From NCBI RefSeq assembly GCF_009765985.1, contig NZ_LMUM01000033.1, positions 18,397-82,396 on the forward strand: a stretch of DNA of 64,000 nt, written 5' to 3'. The notes beneath the pieces are model-generated. The model saw nothing but the letters and a program-made list of their open reading frames with translations, had not been told where the DNA came from and ran no database searches. Positions 37,259-44,944 of this stretch are shown here, in pieces. The stretch comes from Acidobacterium sp. S8. GTDB lineage: Bacteria; Acidobacteriota; Terriglobia; Terriglobales; Acidobacteriaceae. A program made the position numbers and the translations under genes. Each line of letters begins with the position of its first letter. The first letter of the stretch is position 1.

Positions 37259-38134
37259 GTGAAGATCAAATATCTGGCTCTGTGTCTGCTCGCTCTTACC
37301 TTCCTCAAAGGCTTTGCCCAGACGCAAAACAATCTTTCTCCCAAATGGGAAGAACTTACCGGTCCTGATTTCATCACCGCCATCCACAACGCACAGGGAG
37401 TCTGCCTGCTGCCCTTCGGCATCATCGAAAAACACGGCCCGCATCTGCCGCTGGGAACAGATCTCATCAACGTCCGCTATGTCACCGAGCATGCTGCCGC
37501 GCAGGAATATGCGGTCATCTTTCCGCCTTACTATTTTGGACAGATTGCCGAGGCGAAACACGAGCCCGGCACCCTTTCCTACAGCATGCATATGCAACTC
37601 GAGCTTCTGCAGGAAACCACGAATGAAATGGCGCGCAACGGCTGCAAAAAGATCCTGATCGTCAACGGTCACGGCGGCAATGAGGACCTGCTGCCCTACT
37701 TCGCGCAATCGCAGCTGCAGGCGCCGCATGATTATGTCGTCTACATTTATCGCTGGCACGCACGCTATCCCGGCCGCCCCGCCGAACATTCCACGGTCGA
37801 TATGCACGCAGGAGAATCGGAAACTGCGCACACCATGGTCTCCCGTCCCGACCTCGTACATCAGGATCGCGCTTCTCAGGAATCGGGCGCCGATCAGGCG
37901 CGCCTGCATCTCCCCGATGATGTCTACACCGGCATCTGGTGGTACGCACGCTTTCCAAACCACTATTCAGGAGACGGAAGCGTAGCCACGCAGGAACTCG
38001 GCCAGGCCGACATGAAAGCCTACGTGAGCGATCTCGCGGGAGCGATCCGCTCCATTAAAGCCGACCAGACCAGCCTGACATTACAGAACGAGTTTTTCGA
38101 GAAATCTCAGCACCCGCTCGATCCGAAGCAATAG
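37259..38134 (+). CDS. Secreted creatininase family amidohydrolase
   Basis: A 291-residue protein. The GTG at 37259 (AGGAGA upstream) gives a signal peptide (KIKYLALCLLALTFLKGFA). The metal-binding motifs of creatinine amidohydrolases are present: EKHGPHLPLGTD, NGHGGNED and DMHAGESET. Family members hydrolyse cyclic amides such as creatinine or act in mycofactocin or F420-type pathways, but exported acidobacterial forms are not characterised to my knowledge. Its stop meets the next gene's stop tail to tail (TAGCTA). Confidence 0.88.
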   Translation: MKIKYLALCLLALTFLKGFAQTQNNLSPKWEELTGPDFITAIHNAQGVCLLPFGIIEKHGPHLPLGTDLINVRYVTEHAAAQEYAVIFPPYYFGQIAEAKHEPGTLSYSMHMQLELLQETTNEMARNGCKKILIVNGHGGNEDLLPYFAQSQLQAPHDYVVYIYRWHARYPGRPAEHSTVDMHAGESETAHTMVSRPDLVHQDRASQESGADQARLHLPDDVYTGIWWYARFPNHYSGDGSVATQELGQADMKAYVSDLAGAIRSIKADQTSLTLQNEFFEKSQHPLDPKQ

Positions 38135-38698
38135 CTATTCCCAATGCCCGTTCAGCGAGAGGCTGGCCGTGCCCGGCGTCTCTCCAATGGATGTGTCATT
38201 GCCCACAAAATAGCTATGCATGATCAGCGTCACCGTCGTGCCTCCCTGCACACCCAGGTGCACTGGCTGCGAAAGCACATAGTGCGGATAGCGCGTGGAT
38301 GAGCCGACACGAGCGGCGGCAAATCCCGTCATCTGCTCATAGCGGCCCACAGCTGTATCCAGGTACCACTCCGCATCTGTCGGCAATGGAGCATCGTAAT
38401 CGGCCTCGGCAAAGAGATGATCGATCACAAAAGTCCGTCCGGGCGGAATATGGATACACAAATAGCCCCGGCTCGCCGGCTGAGGAAACGTATCGAACTG
38501 TTGAAACTGCTCATAACCGTTTACGTTGCTCTCCGGAGTAAAGCATGACTGCGTCTGGTCTGTCGGAATTTCAAGCTGAGGATCGTTCGAGGGCGAGTTT
38601 GGATACCGCGAATGACGCGGGCGGTGCATCTGCGCCATAAGCAGCAGCGGACAAAGCAGAATGCCGGACAAGAGGATCGAAATCCGAACAGAGCGCAT
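38135..38698 (-). CDS. Secreted hypothetical protein
   Basis: A 187-residue protein with a signal peptide (RISILLSGILLCPLLLMA) and no known motif. The mature part is Pro-rich at first (about 24-50) and then beta-like (IPPGRTFVIDHLF, LGVQGGTTVTLIMHSYFVG), as in small jelly-roll proteins. Two Cys residues (SCFTP, YLCIHI) could form a disulfide outside the cytoplasm. Function unknown. Confidence 0.65.
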   Translation of the reverse strand: MRSVRISILLSGILLCPLLLMAQMHRPRHSRYPNSPSNDPQLEIPTDQTQSCFTPESNVNGYEQFQQFDTFPQPASRGYLCIHIPPGRTFVIDHLFAEADYDAPLPTDAEWYLDTAVGRYEQMTGFAAARVGSSTRYPHYVLSQPVHLGVQGGTTVTLIMHSYFVGNDTSIGETPGTASLSLNGHWE

Positions 38699-38874
38699 AG
38701 AGCAAGAGACCTCGCTAGTGAAATCAGCAAAACATCCACTAGACGCGACATACTGCTCGTCCGTTGCGGAAATTTATCTCTGTCGATTTACAGGTCCCTG
38801 CATTCCGGCTCTTTCCCTGCACCGGCGAACGCAGCAGTTATGTCTGTTGGGAATGCGCATGTATCGTATTTCAC

Positions 38875-40416
38875 ATGGACCTGAAAAAGATTCGCAATGC
38901 TGGCAGCGCGCTGGCACTCGCCTCCGTCTGCCTCCTCGCGCTTCCCTGCCTGCCCGCACATGCTCAGGCTGATAAAGATAAGCCTGCCGACAAAGCTGCT
39001 CCCGACAAAACCGACAAATCCGATAAGCCTGGCCTTCTCCCGCTTCCAGCCGATGCACATACACAGCAAACCATGGAGCTGAATGGCAAGACGCTGCATT
39101 ACACCGTCACCGTGGGCACGCTGCCAACCCGCGACAAAGAAGGTAAAGAAGCGGGCAAGGTGGTCTTCACGGCTTATACCGTCGAAGGTGCCAACCGGCC
39201 TGTAACCTTCGCCTTCAACGGTGGTCCCGGAGCGTCGTCTGTTTATCTCAATTTTGGAGCCATCGGCCCCAAGCATCTCGCCAAGGTGGGAAATGAAGGC
39301 GACAGCCCATCTGATCCCGCAACGCTGGTCGATAATCCCGGCACATGGCTCGACTTCACCGATCTCGTCTTCATCGACCCGATTGGTACCGGCTTCAGCC
39401 GCGCTACCGTGCCTGAGGCCGACGCCAAGAAGCTCTTCTACAGCACAGAGCCTGACATCGAATACCTTTCGCGCGTCGTCTACGATTGGCTCGTCAAGAA
39501 TGACCGCCTGACCTCACGCAAGTATCTCGTCGGAGAAAGCTACGGCGGCTTCCGCGGCCCGCGCATTACGCATTATCTGCAGTCGCAGCTTGGCGTGGCC
39601 ATGAACGGCGTTGTGCTGGTCTCGCCTTATCTAAACCCCACTATCGAAGACAATGGGGATCTGTCGCCTATCCCCTGGATGGTGACGCTGCCCTCCATCA
39701 CCGCCGCGCACCTGGAGCGAGAGCACAAGCTTACCCAGCAGGCCATGTCCGACGTCATCGCGTACACCTTCGGCGAGTACGCGACCGATCTCTTCAGGGG
39801 CCGCACCGATCCTGAAGCCACCGCCCGCATTGTTAAGCGTGTCACCGAAATGACCGGCCTCGATCCCGAGTTCGTAAAGCACTCCGGTGGACGGCTCGAA
39901 ACCGGGGCTTATCTGCGCGAGGCTTTCCGCGAAGAAGGCAAAATAGGCTCCGTCTACGACTCGAACGTGACTGCGTATGATCCATTCCCCTACTCGCCCG
40001 ATCAGCGCTCGAACGATCCTCTGCTCGAAACGCTCATCGCTCCGAGCACAACCGCCATGGTCGACTTTGTGACGCGCACCGTGGGATGGAAGGTCGATGC
40101 CCGCTATAACGCGCTTTCGTTCGATGTGAACCGCCTGTGGGACGGCGGAGATGAACTGCGCAAAGGCTCAGTGGAAGACCTTCGGCAGGCCGTGGCGGCC
40201 GACCCCAAGATGCGAGTCATCATCGCCCACGGATGGAACGATCTTTCCTGCCCCTTCATGGGATCGGTCCTCACCGTGAACCAGATGCCGCTCATGGGCA
40301 CTGACACCACGCGCGTGGCCGTGCATGAATATCCGGGCGGCCACATGTTCTACACGCGCGAATCCAGCCGTCTTGAGCTGAGAAAAGATGTGATGGATAT
40401 GGTCGACAAACACTGA
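38875..40416 (+). CDS. S10-like serine carboxypeptidase
   Basis: A 513-residue exported alpha/beta hydrolase peptidase. The start at 38875 gives MDLKKIRNAGSALALASVCL as signal; the next 40 residues are rich in Lys, Asp and Pro. The oxyanion-hole motif FAFNGGPGASS, Ser in LVGESYGGFRG, Asp in GWNDLSCPF and His in EYPGGHMFY match the S10 carboxypeptidase-like family. It likely removes C-terminal amino acids from peptides in the periplasm. Confidence 0.9.
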   Translation: MDLKKIRNAGSALALASVCLLALPCLPAHAQADKDKPADKAAPDKTDKSDKPGLLPLPADAHTQQTMELNGKTLHYTVTVGTLPTRDKEGKEAGKVVFTAYTVEGANRPVTFAFNGGPGASSVYLNFGAIGPKHLAKVGNEGDSPSDPATLVDNPGTWLDFTDLVFIDPIGTGFSRATVPEADAKKLFYSTEPDIEYLSRVVYDWLVKNDRLTSRKYLVGESYGGFRGPRITHYLQSQLGVAMNGVVLVSPYLNPTIEDNGDLSPIPWMVTLPSITAAHLEREHKLTQQAMSDVIAYTFGEYATDLFRGRTDPEATARIVKRVTEMTGLDPEFVKHSGGRLETGAYLREAFREEGKIGSVYDSNVTAYDPFPYSPDQRSNDPLLETLIAPSTTAMVDFVTRTVGWKVDARYNALSFDVNRLWDGGDELRKGSVEDLRQAVAADPKMRVIIAHGWNDLSCPFMGSVLTVNQMPLMGTDTTRVAVHEYPGGHMFYTRESSRLELRKDVMDMVDKH

Positions 40417-40448
40417 TCCAAAGCCAACCTGATTGATACAAGTACGAC

Positions 40449-40556
40449 CTGGGTGCCCCATCCTGAGCTGAAGGAAGGGTGGGGTTATCTCAACCTTTTT
40501 TCTTCTGCTTACAGCTGGGTGCCCCATCCTTTCGCGCTTTTTTGCGAAAGGGTGGG
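40449..40556. repeat. Pair of palindromic intergenic repeats
   Basis: The 15-mer CTGGGTGCCCCATCC occurs at 40449-40463 and 40515-40529. Each copy is followed by its near inverse, so both can fold: first arm CCCCATCC with GGGTGGGG, second CCCATCCTTTCGC with GCGAAAGGGTGGG (13 bp, one wobble) at 40523-40556. They look like dispersed REP-type elements. Confidence 0.7.
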
Positions 40557-40634
40557 ACTTCAACAAGCTAAGCCCAGTTTCATTCAGATGAAAAGGGGAC
40601 GAATGGAAGGGACGAGCGTGAGAAAAGGTAGAAG

Positions 40635-40686
40635 CACCGGGCTTTGGCCCGGTGATAAGTGGACAATAGAAAGGGGCTTTAGCCCC
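40635..40686. repeat. Two further GC-rich hairpins
   Basis: CACCGGGC-TTTG-GCCCGGTG (40635-40654) and GGGGCT-TT-AGCCCC (40673-40686). With the preceding repeats they fill the gene-free gap between the S10 peptidase and the PDZ gene, which run convergently. They could act as terminators or as copies of a repeat family. Confidence 0.65.
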
Positions 40687-40737
40687 GGGATTTTTTCAAT
40701 TCAATGCCGAACACAGTCAAAACATCAGCAATCTGAA

Positions 40738-41598
40738 TCAACCCTTCTTCTTCTGCTCACCCGCCTGCATATTCAGCTTCTGTTCCTTCTTGTCGCGCAT
40801 GACGGTAAGCTGCACCTGTTTACCGCGATTGCTATGCAGGATCTTCACCCAGTCAGCACGGGAAGCCATGTTGCTGTTGTTGACCTTGGTGATGATGTCT
40901 CCAGCCTTGAGCCCTGCCGTGGACGCTGGGCTGTTGTCATCGACGCTTCGCACCAGCAGGCCTGTCCCATCGCTCACGCCAAAGTAACTCGCCAGCTGTG
41001 TGCTCAACACATCTACATCCGCGCCCACATAGAGGCCGTTTGTCGTGAATACACCGAAGAAACCGTTTCCAAACCAGCGCGAAGAAGGCGCTGAAAGACC
41101 GTCCATCACCGGCTCCTGGCTGGGGTCAGGAACGGTAAAGTGCTTTGCCCAGGCGTCCGCTTCCACCTTGGCGCGGTCGGCCATCTCGACAGAAATATTC
41201 TGCAGCTGCCCGTCCCGGCTGATGACGAAGTTCGCTGTATGTCCCGGCGGCGTCTCGCGCAGCATGCGGTGCAGCTGATCGGCGTTGTCAATGCGCTGGC
41301 CATTCATCTCGAGCACTACGTCGTGAAGCTTTAGACCGGCTTTATTCGCAGGCGCATCGTGATCGATCGTGACGATCTCTGCGCCATGATTGTCTTTAAG
41401 TTTGAGGGCTGCGGCGCGCTCGTTATCGATGTCATGGGTATTGATACCCAGATAGCTTTGTGGATTATGCGCCAGATAGGCAGGAGTCTCGCTAAAAACA
41501 ACAGTAAGCGGTTGCGCAGCTAACTCTCCTGCACCGAAGGAGAGTACCGCCCCCCCCGCTGCAAGAATCGTCCAACCCAGCCTCAAAAAGTGTTTCAT
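40738..41598 (-). CDS. Exported protein with two PDZ domains
   Basis: A 286-residue protein with an N-terminal signal (LGWTILAAGGAVLSFGAGEL) and two PDZ domains: about residues 50-130 (DAPANKAGLKLHDVVLEMNG) and 190-280 (NSPASTAGLKAGDIITKVNN). No protease domain is present, so it is not a DegP or DegS itself. It is third after an ECF sigma factor and its anti-sigma factor on the same strand, which suggests a role in sensing or binding misfolded envelope proteins. That link is inferred. Confidence 0.82.
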   Translation of the reverse strand: MKHFLRLGWTILAAGGAVLSFGAGELAAQPLTVVFSETPAYLAHNPQSYLGINTHDIDNERAAALKLKDNHGAEIVTIDHDAPANKAGLKLHDVVLEMNGQRIDNADQLHRMLRETPPGHTANFVISRDGQLQNISVEMADRAKVEADAWAKHFTVPDPSQEPVMDGLSAPSSRWFGNGFFGVFTTNGLYVGADVDVLSTQLASYFGVSDGTGLLVRSVDDNSPASTAGLKAGDIITKVNNSNMASRADWVKILHSNRGKQVQLTVMRDKKEQKLNMQAGEQKKKG

Positions 41599-41671
41599 GT
41601 GCGTTTCAATCAGTCCTTCCTATTTGTAGGACTTTCTTATGAAAAGGACGTTATCGTTTGATTTTCGACTT

Positions 41672-42652
41672 CTATTGTATTTGCGGTAATTGCTGCAGCA
41701 CTTGCCGCGAAACCGTCCGAATCTGCGGATTATCGTCCTGCAATGCCACGGTATGCAAGACTTCCCTCACGCTTGAGTCGCTTTCGACCGGCTCAATCAG
41801 ATTAATGGCCTGCGAGCGAACCTGCGGGTCGGAGTCCTTCATTAGAGCCTCAAGCACCGCATCGCGCACGCGCATATCTTCGGCCACATACGGTTGCAGT
41901 CCTTCCAACGCCTTCATCCGAACACTGGAATCCTTGTCATAGCGCAGGGCAACCATCAAGGCGTTGCGGATGGGGCCATCATCGTCACACTGGCGTCCAT
42001 TGCGGCACTCATGAGCCAGCAGATCTACGGAGTCGTCACGCACACCCGCATTCAGGTGGTTCTGCGTTCCCAGCAGCAGAAGCTGGCGTATACGGGGGTC
42101 GTCCGCCGTTCCCTGCATCGTTTCCGGGACTAATTTGTTGTAATTCACCTTCACGATGTCTGACTTCGGATCGCGTGTGATCCCGCTTACATTCGCGATC
42201 TGAGCGGGGTTCTCTTCGACCACTGCCGGCGGCTGACCGAGATTCAAAATCAGCTTGGATTGTTCCGCTTCATGCGCCTTCAGCCCGGCACGATAACCGC
42301 CATACCCGCCCGCACCCAGACCCACCAGCAGCAGCAGCGAAGCCATTACGGGGGCGGCGCGCAAACGGCCAACCCCGCGGGTCAGGAGCTGCGTAAGCCG
42401 TACCAGCCAGCTTCCATGCGGAATGTTATCGAGCGCCTCTTCCAGGCGCATACGGGCCTGCGCCAGCATGGCCGCGGGTGGCTCTTCGACCGGATAGAGC
42501 GCCATGGTGGTCTTGAAGCCGCGCATCGCCTGCATATCGCGGCGGCAATCGTCACACTCCCGCAGGTGCTGTTCGAGTTGGTGGTTGGCGTCGTCGGAGA
42601 TTTCTCCGTAGGCTGCCAACGCAATATTCTGTTGAGCCAGATCACACTTCAT
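41672..42652 (-). CDS. Zinc-finger anti-sigma factor with HEAT-like repeats
   Basis: A protein of about 326 residues. The N-terminus has an anti-sigma zinc motif HLRECDDCRRDM, followed by one membrane helix (about 125-148, PVMASLLLLVGLGAGGYGG). The outside part (from about 205 on) is made of HEAT-like repeats, seen in DSSVRMKALEGLQPYV, DPQVRSQAINLIEPV and NPQIRTVSRQVLQQL. This is an unusual sensor domain for the family. It follows the sigma gene with a 110-bp gap on the same strand. Start at 42652 has AAAGGA upstream; ATG 42661 is another option. Confidence 0.82.
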   Translation of the reverse strand: MKCDLAQQNIALAAYGEISDDANHQLEQHLRECDDCRRDMQAMRGFKTTMALYPVEEPPAAMLAQARMRLEEALDNIPHGSWLVRLTQLLTRGVGRLRAAPVMASLLLLVGLGAGGYGGYRAGLKAHEAEQSKLILNLGQPPAVVEENPAQIANVSGITRDPKSDIVKVNYNKLVPETMQGTADDPRIRQLLLLGTQNHLNAGVRDDSVDLLAHECRNGRQCDDDGPIRNALMVALRYDKDSSVRMKALEGLQPYVAEDMRVRDAVLEALMKDSDPQVRSQAINLIEPVESDSSVREVLHTVALQDDNPQIRTVSRQVLQQLPQIQ

Positions 42653-42762
42653 GGCTTTCATCCTTTGCCTCACATTGCCTCAAAAAATTTACTTTCAATC
42701 GGCTTCTTTGAGCCTTCTTGCGAGGCCTTTGGCCCCTTCTTGCTATGGTTAAAACCTAGGTT

Positions 42763-43443
42763 CTAACGTATCTCCGCCAGATTTGCGCGTAACTTTCGTG
42801 TTGCTCGAAAGAGCGTGTTCTTCGCTGTCTCTTCCGTTGTGTTCAGCATTTCGCCAATGGTTCTCAGCTTCAGTCCCTGGTAATGCTTCAGCTCAAAAAC
42901 CATCCGCTCACGGGGTGTCAGCGTATCGAGGGCAGCTTGAATTTTCTGCCCCAGAATTTTGCGCTGCAGCTCGCGGTCAGGATTTGCTCCGGCCCGGTCA
43001 TCGCTGACATTGCTGAGCAGGTCCATCTCTTCGCCCGAAGCGTCGATCATCACCGCCGGGTCTTCGCGCCGGGACTTGCGCCGCCGCAACTGGTCGAGGC
43101 ACAGGTTGGTAACGATGCGGTAAATCCACGTATAAAACGAGCACTCGAAACGAAAATTTCCGAGATAGCGGTAAGCCTTTAGAAAGGCTTCCTGGTGAAT
43201 ATCCTGCGCGTCCTGCTCAGAGCCTGTCAGATGCAGCGCCAGCCGCAGCACGGCTTGATCATACTGACGCACCAGAAGATCAAAGGCTGCGCGTGAGCCC
43301 TGCTGGGCCTCGCGGATCAGCTCCGTTTCCGTAGTACGGTCGCGTACGTCTGTCAGCATGCGCTGCGAGGATTGTATCGTTCGACCCTCAGGATGCGCGT
43401 TGGCCGTCGTGGGGACGGGAATTCTCAGTGCGTCTGCCGGCAT
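42763..43443 (-). CDS. ECF RNA polymerase sigma factor, RpoE-like
   Basis: A 226-residue sigma-70 family protein with region 2 (RAAFDLLVRQYDQAVLRLAL to FYTWIYRIVTNLCLDQLRRR, about 50-115) and region 4 (about 165-220, KHYQGLKLRTIGEMLNTTEE). The immediately following gene encodes its probable membrane anti-sigma factor, so release would couple an envelope signal to transcription. The long N-terminal extension (about 35 residues) could be shorter if the ATG at 43359 is used. Confidence 0.92.
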   Translation of the reverse strand: MPADALRIPVPTTANAHPEGRTIQSSQRMLTDVRDRTTETELIREAQQGSRAAFDLLVRQYDQAVLRLALHLTGSEQDAQDIHQEAFLKAYRYLGNFRFECSFYTWIYRIVTNLCLDQLRRRKSRREDPAVMIDASGEEMDLLSNVSDDRAGANPDRELQRKILGQKIQAALDTLTPRERMVFELKHYQGLKLRTIGEMLNTTEETAKNTLFRATRKLRANLAEIR

Positions 43444-43549
43444 ACTTCCACTGCTCCAGAATGCGATCGCAAATGCAATGAAATAGACGATTCGGAACGA
43501 CTTTCGTTAGCCGAAGACGTTGCTTTTCAGATTCCTTTAAACTCGGCTC

Positions 43550-44137
43550 ATGGTCTTTGAAAGCACTCTTTTCCCCCACTCTGAACCTGAAACGAAGTCT
43601 GGCTGGATTACCGCCTTCTGTGACGGCGGCTCCCGCGGCAATCCCGGCCCCGCAGGATATGGCGTCTATATTCAGGACGAAAATGGCAAAAAAGTGGCCG
43701 AACTGAGCGAGTTTTTGGGCAAAAAAACGAACAATTTTGCGGAATATTCGGGCCTTTTAGCGGCACTGGACTACGCCATTTCCCACGGCCATACCCACTT
43801 GAAAGTCGTCGCCGATTCAGAACTGATGGTGAAACAGATGAAGGGCCAATACAGGGTCAACAGCCCCGAACTTCGTCCCCTTTATGACGAGGCGAAAAGC
43901 CGCGCATCCAAGCTGGAAGCCTTTCAGATTCAACATGTTCTGCGATGCAAGAATCAACGTGCCGACCAGCTTGCCAATCAGGCAATGGACAAAGGCACCG
44001 GCAAGTCTCCACAGCCTGCTGCGCCTTCAGCACCCAAGCCGCAGATTCTACGAGGTTTTGTGAAAGGCGGCGTTATCCACCTGGTTGAGGGTGAGCTGCC
44101 GGATGGAATTTTTGTACGTGTAACGCGAGAAAGCTAG
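43550..44137 (+). CDS. rnhA: Ribonuclease HI
   Basis: A 195-residue RNase H fold protein that cuts RNA in RNA-DNA hybrids. The acidic active site is seen in AFCDGGSRGNPGPAG (Asp25), NNFAEYSGLLAAL (Glu), VVADSELMVKQM (Asp) and NQRADQLANQAMD (Asp). It resembles the actinobacterial and archaeal-type RNase HI more than E. coli. A C-terminal tail of about 50 residues (KPQILRGFVKGGVIHLVEGE) forms a small beta-like extension beyond the catalytic domain. Confidence 0.9.
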   Translation: MVFESTLFPHSEPETKSGWITAFCDGGSRGNPGPAGYGVYIQDENGKKVAELSEFLGKKTNNFAEYSGLLAALDYAISHGHTHLKVVADSELMVKQMKGQYRVNSPELRPLYDEAKSRASKLEAFQIQHVLRCKNQRADQLANQAMDKGTGKSPQPAAPSAPKPQILRGFVKGGVIHLVEGELPDGIFVRVTRES

Positions 44138-44200
44138 GAATTTCAACAGGTTACCAGTCTCGTCAACCTTTCATAATGATCGCGCGGCTTCGTCACTATA

Positions 44201-44932
44201 ATGCGGGCCATGTTTCCTTATGATTCCGCGCTGTTGCCTGCGGTGCAATCGACGCCTGTTTCCATAGCCGATGTCCTCACCATCCTGCGCACCATCGACG
44301 GCACTTGCGCGGACGGGGACGGACTGAAGTGGTTCAACTGGCTCTATCTGCAGGTCACGGAGGCCGTCGAAGCCCGCATCGTCGCTGGCGGCTTCAGCGC
44401 TCCGGCATGGCTTGCCGCGCTCGACGTGCAATTCGCACGCCTTTACTTCAACGCGCTTGCCGCATCACTCTTAGGCCAGCCTGTGCCGGATTGCTGGCAG
44501 GCGTTGTTTGAAAGGCGCAATCAAGCCCAGATCGCCCGCATCCAGTTCGCCTTCGCCGGGATCAATGCACACATTAATCACGATCTTGCTGAAGCGATTG
44601 TCGCCACCTGCACAGCAACCGGTTCTGTTCCGGCGCACAGCGGAGTTCTGTATACCGACTACACAGCCCTCAATTCGACACTCGACAGCCTGATTGATCA
44701 GGCCAAGCATACCCTGGACGTTCGCCTTCTCGGCGACGCGCTCCCGCCCGCGGCGCAACTGGAAAACACGCTTGCGGCCTGGAGCGTCAGCGCCGCCCGC
44801 GAATCCGCCTGGCGAAACGCGGAGATTCTGTGGCACCTGCGGGCATCGCCTGATTTGTCGTCCGCTTTTATGAATTCGCTCGACGGTTTGAGCAGTGTAG
44901 CCGGGAACGTTCTTCTGGTTCCTGTCCCCTGA
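44201..44932 (+). CDS. DUF5995-like family protein
   Basis: A 243-residue soluble, mostly helical protein. Features are a central FARLYFNALAAS, a region ARIQFAFAGINAHINHDLAE and an acidic N-terminal half. The INHDLA pattern and helical layout fit DUF5995. Function is unknown; no catalytic motif can be named. It runs convergent to the phospholipase gene, 12 bp apart. Confidence 0.65.
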   Translation: MRAMFPYDSALLPAVQSTPVSIADVLTILRTIDGTCADGDGLKWFNWLYLQVTEAVEARIVAGGFSAPAWLAALDVQFARLYFNALAASLLGQPVPDCWQALFERRNQAQIARIQFAFAGINAHINHDLAEAIVATCTATGSVPAHSGVLYTDYTALNSTLDSLIDQAKHTLDVRLLGDALPPAAQLENTLAAWSVSAARESAWRNAEILWHLRASPDLSSAFMNSLDGLSSVAGNVLLVPVP

Positions 44933-44944
44933 CAGACCGCGTAT

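Noticed and set aside
36520..37470. Longer nitroreductase frame starting at 37470
   Set aside because: It would run through the creatininase start on the other strand; the GTG at 37134 has a strong ribosome site and matches family length.
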